64,000 nucleotides of DNA from NCBI GenBank assembly GCA_920105625.2, contig CAKKTE020000204.1, forward strand, positions 310,001 through 374,000, read 5' to 3'. Under the pieces are notes generated by a model. The model saw only the letters and a list, made by a program, of their open reading frames with translations. It was not told the origin of the DNA and searched no databases. Of this stretch, positions 22,001 to 35,000 are shown one piece after another. The stretch comes from Clusia tigrina (taxonomy: Eukaryota; Arthropoda; Insecta; Diptera; Clusiidae). Each line of letters opens with the position of its first letter. Within the stretch, counting starts at the first letter, position 1. A program made the position numbers and the translations under genes.

Positions 22001-23880
22001 AAATGGCCCTAACTCCTATACGGTACGTCCTACACCTATCAAAGTTTGCAACATACAAATGCTTGTAACTTTTTACTGGAGCGTCATAAAACGTTGAAAT
22101 TTTGTAACAATAAAGTACTCGAGCCTCTTGTCAATTTAAGCTATCGCTCAAAGCTATGCTACCCTTGAGTCCCAAATCAAACACTGATAAAACTTCAAAA
22201 GGCCCTAACTTCTATACGGTACGTCCTACACCAATCAAAGTTTGCAACATACAAATGCTTGTAACTTTTTACTGGAGCGTCATAAAACCTTGAAATTTTG
22301 TAACAATACAGTACTCAAGCCTCTTGTCAATTTAAGCTATCGCTCAAGCAATGCTACCCTTAAGTCCCGAATCAAACACTGATAAAACTTCAAATGGACC
22401 TAACTCCTATACGATACGTCCTACACCGTTCAAAGTTTGCACCATACAAATGCTTGTAACTTTTTACGGGAGCATCATAAAAACTTGAAATTTTGTAACA
22501 ATAAGGTACTCTAGCTTATTGTCAATTTAAGCTATCGCTCAAAGTTATGCTACCCTTGAGTCCCAAATCAAACACTAATAAAACTTCAAATGGCCCTAAC
22601 TTCTATACGGTACATCCTACACCTATCAAAGTTTGCAACATACAAATGCTTGTGACTTTTTACTGGAGCGTCATAAAACCTTGAAATTTTGTAACAATAA
22701 AGTACTCGAGCCTCTTGTCAATTTAAGCTATCGCTCAAAGCTATGCAACCCTTGAGTCCCAAATCAAACACTGATAAAACTTCAAATGACCCTAACTTCT
22801 ATACGGTACGTCCTACACCTATCAAAGTTTGCAACATACAAATGCTTGTAAGTTTTTACTGGAGCGTCATAAAACCTTGAATTTTTGTAACAATAAAGTA
22901 CTCGAGCCTCTTGTCAATTTAAGGTATCGCTCAAAACTATGCTAACCTTGAGTCCCAAATCAAACACTGATAAAACTTCAAATGGCCCTAACTTCTATAC
23001 GGTACGTCCTACGCCTATCAAAGTTTGCAACATACAAATGCTTGTAATTTTTTACTGAAGCGTCATAAAACATTGAAATTTTGTAACAATAAAGTACTCG
23101 AGCCTCTTGTCAATTTAAGCTATCGCTCAAAGCTATGCTACCCTTGAGTCCCAAATCAAACACTGATAAATCTTCTAATGGCCCTAACTGCTATACGGTA
23201 CGTCCTACACCTATCAAAGTTTGCAACATATAAATGCTTGTAACTTTTTACTGGAGCGTCATAAAACCTTGAAATTGTGTAACAATACAGTACTCAAGCC
23301 TCTTGTCAATTTAAGCTATCGCTCAAGCAATGCTACCCTTAAGTCCCGAATCAAACACTGATAAAACTTCAAATGGACCTAACTCCTATACGATACGTCC
23401 TACACCGTTCAAAGTTTGCACCATACAAATGCTTGTAACTTTTTACGGGAGCATCATAAAAACTTGAAATTTTGTAACAATAAGGTACTCTAGCTTCTTG
23501 TCAATTTAAGCTATCGCTCAAAGTTATGCTACCCTTCAGTCCCAAATCAAACACTGATAAAACTTCAAATGGCCCTAACTTCTATACGGTACATCCTACA
23601 CCTATCAAAGTTTGCAACATACAAATGCTTGTAACTTTTTACTAGAGCGTCATAAAACCTTGAAATTTTGTAACAATAAAGTACTCGAGCCTCTTGTCAA
23701 TTTAAGCTATCGCTCAAAGCTATGCAACCCTTGAGTCCCAAATCAAACACTGATAAAACTTCAAATGACCCTAACTTCTATACGGTACGTCCTACACCTA
23801 TCAAAGTTTGCAACATACAAATGCTTGTAACTTTTTACGGGAACGTCATAAAACCTTGAAATTTTGTAACAATAAGGTAC
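13020..23880 (+). repeat. Higher-order satellite block marked by ACACCGTTCAAAG monomers
   Basis: A distinctive monomer with CACCGTTC, GCACCATAC and, just before it, TTAAGTCCCGAATC occurs ten times, with CACCGTTC at 13421, 14791, 15574, 16553, 17923, 19097, 20271, 21250, 22424 and 23403. The spacings of 1370, 783, 979, 1370, 1174, 1174, 979, 1174 and 979 bp equal 7, 4, 5, 7, 6, 6, 5, 6 and 5 monomers. Neighbouring monomers recur in the same order. This is a higher-order repeat with variable unit length, as expected from unequal exchange. I did not see the marker outside this block. Confidence 0.85.
18890..22850 (+). repeat. Satellite segmental duplication, offset 2153 bp
   Basis: About 18890-20697 is repeated at about 21043-22850, an offset of 2153 bp or 11 monomers. 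Shared rare marks are CAATTCCAGC (near 19588 and 21741), ACTAGAGCG, CACCAATC (20076 and 22229) and TTGTGACTTTTT. Limits are by eye. Confidence 0.75.
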
Positions 23881-26800
23881 ACGAGCTTCTTGTCAATTTA
23901 AGCTATCGCTCAAAGCTATGCTACCCTTGAGTCCCAAAGCAAACACTGATAAAACTTCAAAAGGCCCTAACTACTATACGGTACGTCCTACACCTATCAA
24001 AGTTTGCAACATACAAATGCTTGTAACTTTTTACTGGAGCGTCATAAAACGTTGAAATTTTGTAACAATAAAGTACTCGAGCCTCTTGTCAATTTAAGCT
24101 GTCGCTCAAAGCTATGCTACCCTTGAGTCCCAAATCAAACACTGATAAAACTTCAAAAGGCCCTAACTTCTATACGGTACGTCCTACACCTATCAAAGTT
24201 TGCAACATACAAATGTTTGTAACTTTTTACTGGAGCGTCATAAAACCTTGAAATTTTGTAACAATACAGTACTCGAGCCTCTTGTCAATTTAAGCTATCG
24301 CTCAAGCAATGCTACCTTTGAGTCCCAAATCAAACACTGATAAAACTTCAAATGGACCTAACTCCTATACGATACGTCCTACACCTATCAAAGTTTGCAC
24401 CATACAAATGTTTGTAACTTTTTACGTGAGCATCATAAAAACTTGAAATTTTGTAACAATAAGGTACTCTAGCTTCTTGTCAATTTAAGCTATCACTCAA
24501 AGTTATGCTACCCTTGAGTCCCAAATCAAACACTGATAAAACTTCAAATGGCCCTAACTTCTATACGGTACATCCTACACCTATCAAAGTTTGCAACATA
24601 CAAATGCTTGTAACTTTTTACTGGAGCGTCATAAAACCTTGAAATTTTGTAACAATAAAGTACTCGAGCCTCTTGTCAATTTAAGCTATCGCTCAAAGCT
24701 ATGCAACCCTTGAGTCCCAAATCAAACACTGATAAAACTTCAAATGACCCTAACTTCTATACGGTACGTCCTACACCTATCAAAGTTTGCAACATACAAA
24801 TGCTTGTAAGTTTTTACTGGAGCGTCATAAAACCTTGAATTTTTGTAACAATAAAGTACTCGAGCCTCTTGTCAATTTAAGCTATCGCTCAAAACTATGC
24901 TACCCTTGAGTCCCAAATCAAACACTGATAAAACTTCAAATGGCCCTAACTTCTATACGGTACGTCCTACGCCTATCAAAGTTTGCAACATACAAATGCT
25001 TGTAATTTTTTACTGAAGCGTCATAAAACATTGAAATTTTGTAACAATAAAGTACTCGAGCCTCTTGTCATTTAAGCTATCGCTCAAAGCTATGCTACCC
25101 TTGAGTCCCAAATCAAACACTGATAAAACTTCTAATGGCCCTAACTTCTATACGGTACGTCCTACACTTATCAAAGTTTCCAACATACAAATGCTTGTAA
25201 CTTTTTACTGGAGCGTCATAAAACCTTGAAATTTTGTAACAATAAAGTACTCGAGCCTCTTGTCAATTTAAGCTATCGCTCAAAGCTATGCTACCCTTGA
25301 GTCCCAAATCAAACACTGATAAAACTTCAAATTGCCCTAACTTCTATACGGTACGTCCTACACCTATCAAAGTTTGCAACATACAAATGCTTGTAACTTT
25401 TTACTGGAGCGTCATAAAACGTTGAAATTTTGTAACAATAAAGTACTCGAGCCTCTTGTCAATTTAAGCTATCGCTCAAAGCTATGCTACCCTTGAGTCC
25501 CAAATCAAACACTGATAAAACTTCAAAAGGCCCTAACTTCTATACGGTACGTCCTACACCTATCAAAGTTTGCAACATACAAATGCTTGTAACTTTTTAC
25601 TGGAGCGTCATAAAACGTTGAAATTTTGTAACAATAAAGTACTCGAGCCTCTTGTCAATTTAAGCTATCGCTCAAAGCTATGCTACCCTTGAGTCCCAAA
25701 TCAAACACTGATAAAACTTCAAATGGCCCTAACTTATATACGGTACGTCCTACACATAGCAAAGTTTGCAACATACAAATGCTTCTAACTTTTTACTGGA
25801 GCGTCATAAAACCTTGAAATTTTGTAACAATAAAGTACTCGAGCCTCTTGTCAATTTAAGCTATCGCTCAAGCTATGCTACCCTTGAGTCCCAAATCAAA
25901 CACTGATAAAACTTCAAATGGCCCTAACTCCTATACGATACGTCCTACACCTATCAAAGTTTGCAACATACAAATGCTTGTAACTTTTTACGGGAGCGTC
26001 ATAAAACCTTGAAATTTTGTAACAATAAGGTACACGAGCTTCTTGTCAATTTAAGCTATCGCTCAAAGCTATGCTACCCTTGAGTCCCAAATCAAACACT
26101 AATAAAACTTCAAAAGGCCCTAACTTCTATACGGTACGTCGTATACCTATCAAAGTTTGCAACATACAAATGCTTGTAACTTTTTACTGAAGCGTCATAA
26201 AACCTTGAAATTTTGTAACAATACAGTACTCGAGCCTCTTGTCAATTTAAGCTATCGCTCAAGCAATGCTACCCTTGAGTCCCAAATCAAACACTGATAA
26301 AACTTCAAATGGCCCTAACTCCTATACGGTACGTCCTACATCTATCAAAGTTCGCAACATACAAATGCTTGTAACTTTTTACTGGAGCGTCATAAAATGT
26401 TGAAATTTTGTAACAATAAAGTACTCGAGCCTCTTGTCAATTTAAGCTATCGCTCAAAGCTATGCTACCCTTGAGTCCCAAATCAAACACTGATAAAACT
26501 TCAAAAGGCCCTAACTTCTATACGGTACGTCCTACACCTATCAAAGTTTGCAACATACAAATGCTTGTAACTTTTTACTGGAGCGTCATAAAACCTTGAA
26601 ATTCTGTAACAATACAGTACTCGAGCCTCTTGTCAATTTAAGCTATCGCTCAAGCAATGCTACCCTTGAGTCCCAAATCAAACACTGATAAAACTTCAAA
26701 TGGACCTAACTCCTATACGATACGTCCTACACCTATCAAAGTTTGCACCATACAAATGCTTGTAACTTTTTACGGGAGCATCATAAAAACTTGAAATTTT

Positions 26801-29050
26801 GTAACAATAAGGTACTCTAGCTTCTTGTCAATTTAAGCTATCACTCAAAGTTATGCTACCCTTGAGTCCCAAATCAAACACTGATAAAACTTCAAATGGC
26901 CCTAACTTCTATACGGTACGTCCTACACCTATCAAAGTTTGCAACATACAAATGCTTGTAAGTTTTTACTGGAGCGTCATAAAACCTTGAATTTTTGTAA
27001 CAATAAAGTACTCGAGCCTCTTGTCAATTTAAGCTATCGCTCAAAACTATGCTACCCTTGAGCCCCAAATCAAACACTGATAAAACTTCAAATGGCCCTA
27101 ACTTCTATACGGTACGTCCTACGCGTATCAAAGTTTGCAACATACAAATGCTTGTAACTTTTTACTGGAGCGTCATAAAACGTTGAAATTTTGTAACAAT
27201 AAAGTACTCGAGCCTCTTGTCAATTTAAGCTATCGCTCAAAGCTATGCTACCCTTGAGTCCCAAATCAAACACTGATAAAACTTCAAATGGCCCTAACTT
27301 CTATACGGTACGTCCTACACCTATCAAAGTTTGCAACATACAAATGCTTGTAACTTTTTACTGGAGCGTCATAAAACGTTGAAATTTTGTAACAATAAAG
27401 TACTCGAGCCTCTTGTCAATTTAAGCTATCGCTCAAAGCTATGCTACCCTTGAGTCCCAAATCAAACACTGATAAAACTTCAAAAGGCCCTAACTTCTAT
27501 ACGGTACGTCCTACACCTATCAAAGTTTGCAACATACAAATGCTTGTAACTTTTTACTGGAGCGTCATAAAACGTTGAAATTTTGTAACAATAAAGTACT
27601 CGAGCCTCTTGTCAATTTAAGCTATCGCTCAAAGCTATGCTACCCTTGAGTCCCAAATCAAACACTGATAAAACTTCAAACGGCCCTAACTTCTATACGG
27701 TACGTTCTACACCTATCAAAGTTTGTAACATACAAATGCTTGTAACTTTTTACTGAAGCGTCATAAAACCTTGAAATTTTGTAACAATACAGTACTCGAG
27801 CCTCTTGTAAATTTAAGCTATCGCTCAAAGCTATGCTACCCTTGAGTCCCAAATCAGACACTGATAAAATTTCAAATGGCCCTAACTTCTATACGGTACG
27901 TCCTACGTCTATCAAAGTTTGCAACATATAAATGCTTGTAACTTTTTACTGGAGCGTCATAAAACCTTGAAATTTTGTAACAATAAAGTACTCGAGCCTC
28001 TTGTCAATTTAAGCTATCGCTCAAAGCTAAGCTACCCTTGAGTCCCAAAACAAACACTGATAAAACTTCAAATGGCCCTAACTTCTATACGGTACGTCCT
28101 ACACTTATCAAAGTTTCCAACATACAAATGCTTGTAACTTTTTACTGTAGCGTCATAAAACCTCGAAATTTTGTAACAATAAAGTACTCGAGCCTCTTGT
28201 CAATTTAAGCTATCGCTCAAGCAATGCTACCCTTGAGTCCCAAATCAAACACTGATAAAACTTCAAAAGGCCCTAACTCCTATACGATACGTCCTACATC
28301 TATCAAAGTTTGCAACATACAAATGCTTGTAACTTTTTACTGGAGCGTCATAAAACCTTGAAATTTTGTAACAATAAGGTACACAAGCTTCTTGTCAATT
28401 TAAGCTATGGCTCAAAGCTATGCTACCCTTGAGTCCCAAATCAAACACTGATAAAACTTCAAATGGCACTAACTTTTATACGGTACGTCCTACACCTATC
28501 AAAGTTTGCAACATACAAATGCTTGTAACTTTTTACTGGAGCGTCATAAAACTTTGAAATTTTGTAACAATAAAGTACTCGAGCCTCTTGTCAATTTAAG
28601 CTATCGCTCAAAGCTATGCTACCCTTGAGTCCCAAATCAAACACTGATAAAACTTCAAATGGCCCTAATTTCTATACGGTACATCCTACACCTATCAAAG
28701 TTTGCAATATACAAATGCTTGTAACTTTTTACTGGAGCGTCATAAAACGTTGAAATTTTGTAACAATAAAGTATTCGAGCCTCTTGTCAATTTAAGCTAT
28801 CGCTCAAAGCTATGCTACCCTTGAGTCCCAAATCAAACACTTATAAAACTTCAAAAGGCCCTAACTTCTATACGGTACGTCCTACACCTATCAAAGTTTG
28901 CAACATACAAATGCTTGTAACTTTTTACTGGAGCGTCATAAAACGTTGAAATTTTGTAACAATAAAGTACTCGAGCCTCTTGTCAATTTAAGCTATCGCT
29001 CAAAGCTATGCTACCCTTGAGTCCCAAATCAAACACTGAAAAAATTTCAA
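23880..29050 (+). repeat. Satellite block of mixed monomers
   Basis: About 26 monomers in mixed order. Pairs carrying AACGTTGAAATTTTG with AAAAGGCCC recur, but I saw no long ordered unit. Nothing but satellite is present. Confidence 0.5.
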
Positions 29051-32000
29051 ACGGCCCTAACTTCTATACGGTACGTCCTACACCTATCAAAGTTTGCAAC
29101 ATACAAATGCTTGTAACTTTTTACTGAAGCGTCATAAAACCTTGAAATTTTGTAACAATACAGTACTCGAGCCTCTTGTAAATTTAAGCTATCGCTCAAG
29201 CAATGCTACCCTTGAATCCCAAATCAAAAACTGATAAAACTTCAAATGGCCCTATCTCCTATACGGTACGTCCTACACCTATCAAAGTTTGCAACATGCA
29301 AATGCTTGTAACTTTTTACTGGAGCGTCATAAAACCTTGAAATTTTGTAACAATAAAGTACTCGAGCCTCTTGTCAATTTAAGCTATCGCTCAAGCAATG
29401 CTACCCTTGAGTCCCAAATCAAACACTGATAAAACTTCAAATGGCTCTAACTCCTATACGATACGTCCTACACCTATCAAAGTATGCAACATACAAATGC
29501 TTGTAACTTTTTACGGGAGCGTCATAAAACCTTGAAATTTTGTAACATTAAGGTACACAAGCTTCTTGTCAATTTAAGCTATCGCTCAAAGCTATGCTAC
29601 CCTTGAGTCCCAAATCAAACACTGATAAAACTTCAAATGGCACTAACTTTTATACGGTACGTCCTACACCTATCAAAGTTTGCAACATACAAATGCTTGT
29701 AACTTTTTACTGGAGCGTCATAAAATTTTGAAATTTTGTAACAATAAAGTACTCGAGCGTCTTGTCAATTTAAGCTATCGCTCAAACCTATGCTACCCTT
29801 GAGTCCCAAATCAGACACTGAAAAAATTTCAAATGGCCCTAACTTCTATACGGTACGTCCTACGCCTATCAAAGTTTGCAACATACAAATGCTTGTAACT
29901 TTTTACTGGAGCGTCATAAAACCTTGAAATTTTGTAACAATAAAGTACTCGAGCCTCTTGTCAATTTAAGCTATCGCTCAAAGCTAAGCTACCCTTGAGT
30001 CCCAAATCAAACACTGATAAAACTTCAAATGGCCCTAACTTCTATACGGTACGTCCTACACTTATCAAAGTTTCCAACATTCAAATGCTTGCAACTTTTT
30101 ACTGGAGCGTCATAAAACCTCGAAATTTTGTAACAATAAAGTACTCGAGCCTCTTGTCAATTTAAGCTATCGCTCAAGCAATGCTACCCTTGAGTCCCAA
30201 ATCAAACACTGATAAAACTTCAAATGGCCCTAACTCCTATACGATACGTCCTACATCTATCAAAGTTTGCACCATACAAATGCTTGTAACTTTTTACGGG
30301 AGCGTCATAAAAACTTGAAATTTTGTAACAATAAAGTACTCCAGCCTCTTGTCAATTTAAGCTATCGCTCAAAGCTATGCTACCCATGAGTCCCAATTCA
30401 AACACTGATAAAACTTCAAATGACCCTAACTTCTATACGGTACGTCCTACACCTATCAAAGTTTGCAACATACAAATGCTTGTAACTTTTTACTGGAGCG
30501 TCATAAAACCTTGAAATTTTGCAACAATGCAGTACTCGAGCCTTTTGTCAATTTAAGCTATCGCTCAAGCAATGCTACCCTCGAGTCCCAAATCAAACAC
30601 TTATAAAACTTCAAATGGCCCTAACTCCTATACGATATGTCCTAAACCTATCAAAGTTTGCAACATACAAATGCTTGTAATTTTTTACGCTAGCGTCATA
30701 AAACCTTGAAATTTTGTAACAATAAGGTACTCGAACTTCTTGTCAATTTAAGCTATCGCTCAAGCAATGCTACCCTTGAGTCCCAAATAAAACACTTATA
30801 AAACTTCAAATGGCCATAACTTCTATACGGTACATCCTACACCTATCAAAGTTTGCAACATACAAATGCTTGTAACTTTTTACTGGAGCGTCATAAAACC
30901 TTAAAATTTTGTAACAATAAAGTACTCCAGCCTCTTGTCAATTTAAGCTATCGCTCAAAGCTATGCTACCCTTGAGTCCCAAATCAAACACTGATAAAAC
31001 TTCAAATGGCCCTAACTTCTATACGGTACGTCCTACACCTATCAAAGTTTGCAACATACAAATGCTTGTAACTTTTTACTGGAGCGTCATAAAACCTTGA
31101 AATTTTGTAACAATACAGTACTCGAGCCTCATGTCAATTTAAGCTATCGCTCAAAGCTATGCTACCCTTGAGTCCCAAATCAAACACTGATAAAACTTCA
31201 AACGGCCCTAACTTCTATACGGTACGTCCTACACCTATCAAAGTTTGCAACATACAAATGCTTGTAACTTTTTACTGAAGCGTCATAAAACCTTGAAATT
31301 TTTTAACAATACAGTACTCGAGCCTCTTGTAAATTTAAGCTATCGCTCAAGCAATGCTACCCTTGAGTCCCAAATCAAAAACTGATAAAACTTCAAATGG
31401 CCCTATCTCCTATACGGTACGTCCTACACCTATCAAAGTTTGCAACATGCAAATGCTTGTATCTTTTTACTGGAGCGTCATAAAACCTTGAAATTTTGTA
31501 ACAATAAAGTACTCGAGCCTCTTGTCAATTTAAGCTATCGCTCAAGCAATGCTACCCTTGAGTCCCAAATCAAACACTGATAAAACTTCAAATGGCCCTA
31601 ACTCCTATACGATACGTCCTACACCTATCAAAGTTTGCAACATACAAATGCTTGTAACTTTTTACGGGAGCGTCATAAAACCTTGAAATTTTGTAACAAT
31701 AAGGTACACAAGCTTCTTGTCAATTTAAGCTATCGCTCAAAGCTATGCTACCCTTGAGTCCCAAATCAAACACTGATAGAACTTCAAATGGCACTAACTT
31801 TTATACGGTACGTCCTACACCTATCAAAATATGCAACATACAAATGCTTGTAACTTTTTACTGGAGCGTCATAAGACTTTGAAATTTTGTAACAATAAAG
31901 TACTCGAGCCTCTTGTCAATTTAAGCTATCGCTCAAAGCTATGCTACCCTTGAGTCCCAAATCAGACACTGATAAAATTTCAAACGGCCCTAACTTCTAT

Positions 32001-35000
32001 ACGGTACGTCCTACACCTATCAAAGTTTGCAACATACAAATGCTTGTAACTTTTTAATGAAGCGTCATAAAACCTTGAAATTTTGTAACAATACAGTACT
32101 CGAGCCTCTTGTAAATTTAAGCTATCGCTCAAGCAATGCTACCCTTGAGTCCCAAATCAAAAACTGATAAAACTTCAAATGGCCCTATCTCCAATACGGT
32201 ACGTCCTACACCTATCAAAGTTTGCAACATGCAAATGCTTGTAACTTTTTACTGGAGCGTCATAAAACCTTGAAATTTTGTAACAATAAAGTATTCGAGC
32301 CTCTTGTCAATTTAAGCTATCGCTCAAGCAATGCTACCCTTGAGTCCCAAATCAAACACTGATAAAACTTCAAATGGCCCTAACTCCTATACGATACGTC
32401 CTACACCTATCAAAGTTTGCAACATACAAATGCTTGTAACTTTTTACGGGAGCGTCATAAAACCTTGAAATTTTGTAACAATAAGGTACCCAAGCTTCTT
32501 GTCAATTTGAGCTATCGCTCAAAGCTATGCTACCCTTGAGTCCCAAATCAAACACTGATAGAACTTCAAATGGCACTAACTTTTATACGGTACGTCCTAC
32601 ACCTATCAAAGTTTGCAACATACAAATGCTTGTAACTTTTTACTGGAGCGTCATAAAACTTTGAAATTTTGTAACAATAAAGTACTCGAGCCTCTTGTCA
32701 ATTTAAGCTATCGATCAAAGCTATGCTACCCTTGAGTCCCAAATCAGACACTGATAAAATTTCAAATGGCCCTAACTTCTTTACGGTACGTCCTACGCCT
32801 ATCAAAGTTTGCAACATACAAATGCTTGTAACTTTTTACTGGAGCGTCATAAAACCTTGAAATTTTGTAACAATAAAGTACTCGAGCCTCTTGTCAATTT
32901 AAGCTATCGCTCAAAGGTAAGCTAGCCTTGAGTCCCAAATCAAACACTGATAAAACTTCAAATGGCCCTAACTTCTATACGGTACGTCCTACACTTATCA
33001 AAGTTTCCAACATACAAATGCTTGTAACTTTTTACTGGAGCGTCATAAAACCTCGAAATTTTGTAACAATAAAGTACTCGAGCCTCTTGTCAATTTAAGC
33101 TATCGCTCAAGCAATGCTACCCTTGAGTCCCAAATCAAACACTGATAAAACTTCAAATGGCCCTAACTCCAATACGATACGTCCTACATCTATCAAAGTT
33201 TGCACCATACAAATGCTTGTAACTTTTTACGGGAGCGTCATAAAAACTTGAAATTTTGTAACAATAAAGTAGTCCAGCCTCTTGTCAATTTAAGCTATCG
33301 CTCAAAGCTATGCTATCCTTGAGTCCCAAATCAAACACTGATAAAACTTCAAATGACCCTAACTTCTATACGGTACGTCCTACACCTATCAAAGTTTGCA
33401 ACATACAAATGCTTGTAACTTTTTACTGGAGCGTCATAAAACCTTGAAATTTTGCAACAATGCAGTACTCGAGCCTTTTGTCAATTTAAGCTATCGCTCA
33501 AGCAATGCTACCCTTGAGTCCCAAATCAAACACTTATAAAATTTCAAATGGCCCTAACTCCTATACGATATATCCTAAACCTATCAAAGTTTGCAACATA
33601 CAAATGCTTGTAACTTTTTACTGGAGCGTCATAAAACCTTAAAATTTTGTAACAATAAAGTACTCCAGCCTCTTGTCAATTTAAGCTATCGCTCAAAGCT
33701 ATGCTACCCTTGAGTCCCAAATCAAACACTGATAAAACTTCAAATGACCCTAACTTCTATACGGTATGTCCTACACCTATCAAAGTTTGCAACTTACAAA
33801 TGCTTGTAACTTTTTACTGGAGCGTCATAAAACCTTGAAATTTTGCAACAATGCAGTACTCGAGCCTTTTGTCAATTTAAGCTATCGCTGAAGCAATGCT
33901 ACCCTTGAGTCCCAAATCAAACACTTATAAAACTTCAAATGGCCCTAACTCCTATACGATATGTCCTAAACCTATCAAAGTTTGCAACTTATAAATGCTT
34001 GTAACTTTTTACGCTAGGGTCATAAAACCTTGAAATTTTGTAACAATAAGGTACTCGAACTTCTTGTCAATTTAAGCTATCGCTCAAAGTTATGCTACCC
34101 TTGAGTCCCAAATCAAACACTGATAAAACTTCAAATGGCCCTAATTTCTATACGGTACGTCCTACACCTATCAAAGTTTGCAACATACAAATGCTTGTAA
34201 CTTTTTACTGGAGCGTCATAAAACCTTGAAATTTTGTAACAATAAATTACTCGAGCCTCTTGTAAATTTTAGCTATCGCTCAAAGCTATGCTACCCTTGA
34301 GTCCCAAATCAAACACTGATAAAATATCAAATGGCCCTAACTTCTATACGGTACGTCCTACACCTATCAAAGTTTGCAACATACAAATGCTTGTAACTTT
34401 TTACTGGAGCGTCATAAAACTTTGAAATTTTGTAACAATAAAGTACTCGAGCCTCTTGTCAATTTAAGCTATCGCTCAAAGCTATGCTACCCTTGAGTCC
34501 CAAATCAGACACTGATAAAATTTCAAACGGACCTAACTTCTATACGGTACGTCCTACACCTATCAAAGTTTGCAACATACAAATGCTTGTAACTTTTTAC
34601 TGAAGCGTCATAAAACCTTGAAATTTTGTAACAATACAGTACTCGAGCCTCTTGTAAATTTAAGCTATCGCTCAAGCAATGCTACCCTTGAGTCCCAAAT
34701 CAAAAACTGATAAAACTTCAAATGGCCCTATCTCCAATACGGTACGTCCTACACCTATCAAAGTTTGCAACATGCAAATGCTTGTAACTTTTTACTGGAG
34801 CGTCATAAAACCTTGAAATTTTGTAACAATAAAGTACTCGAGCCTCTTGTCAATTTAAGCTATCGCTCAAGCAATGCTACCCTTGAGTCCCAAATCAAAC
34901 ACTGATAAAACTTCAAATGGCCCTAACTCCTATACGATACGTCCTACACCTATCAAAGTTTGCAACATACAAATGCTTGTAACTTTTTACGGGAGCGTCA

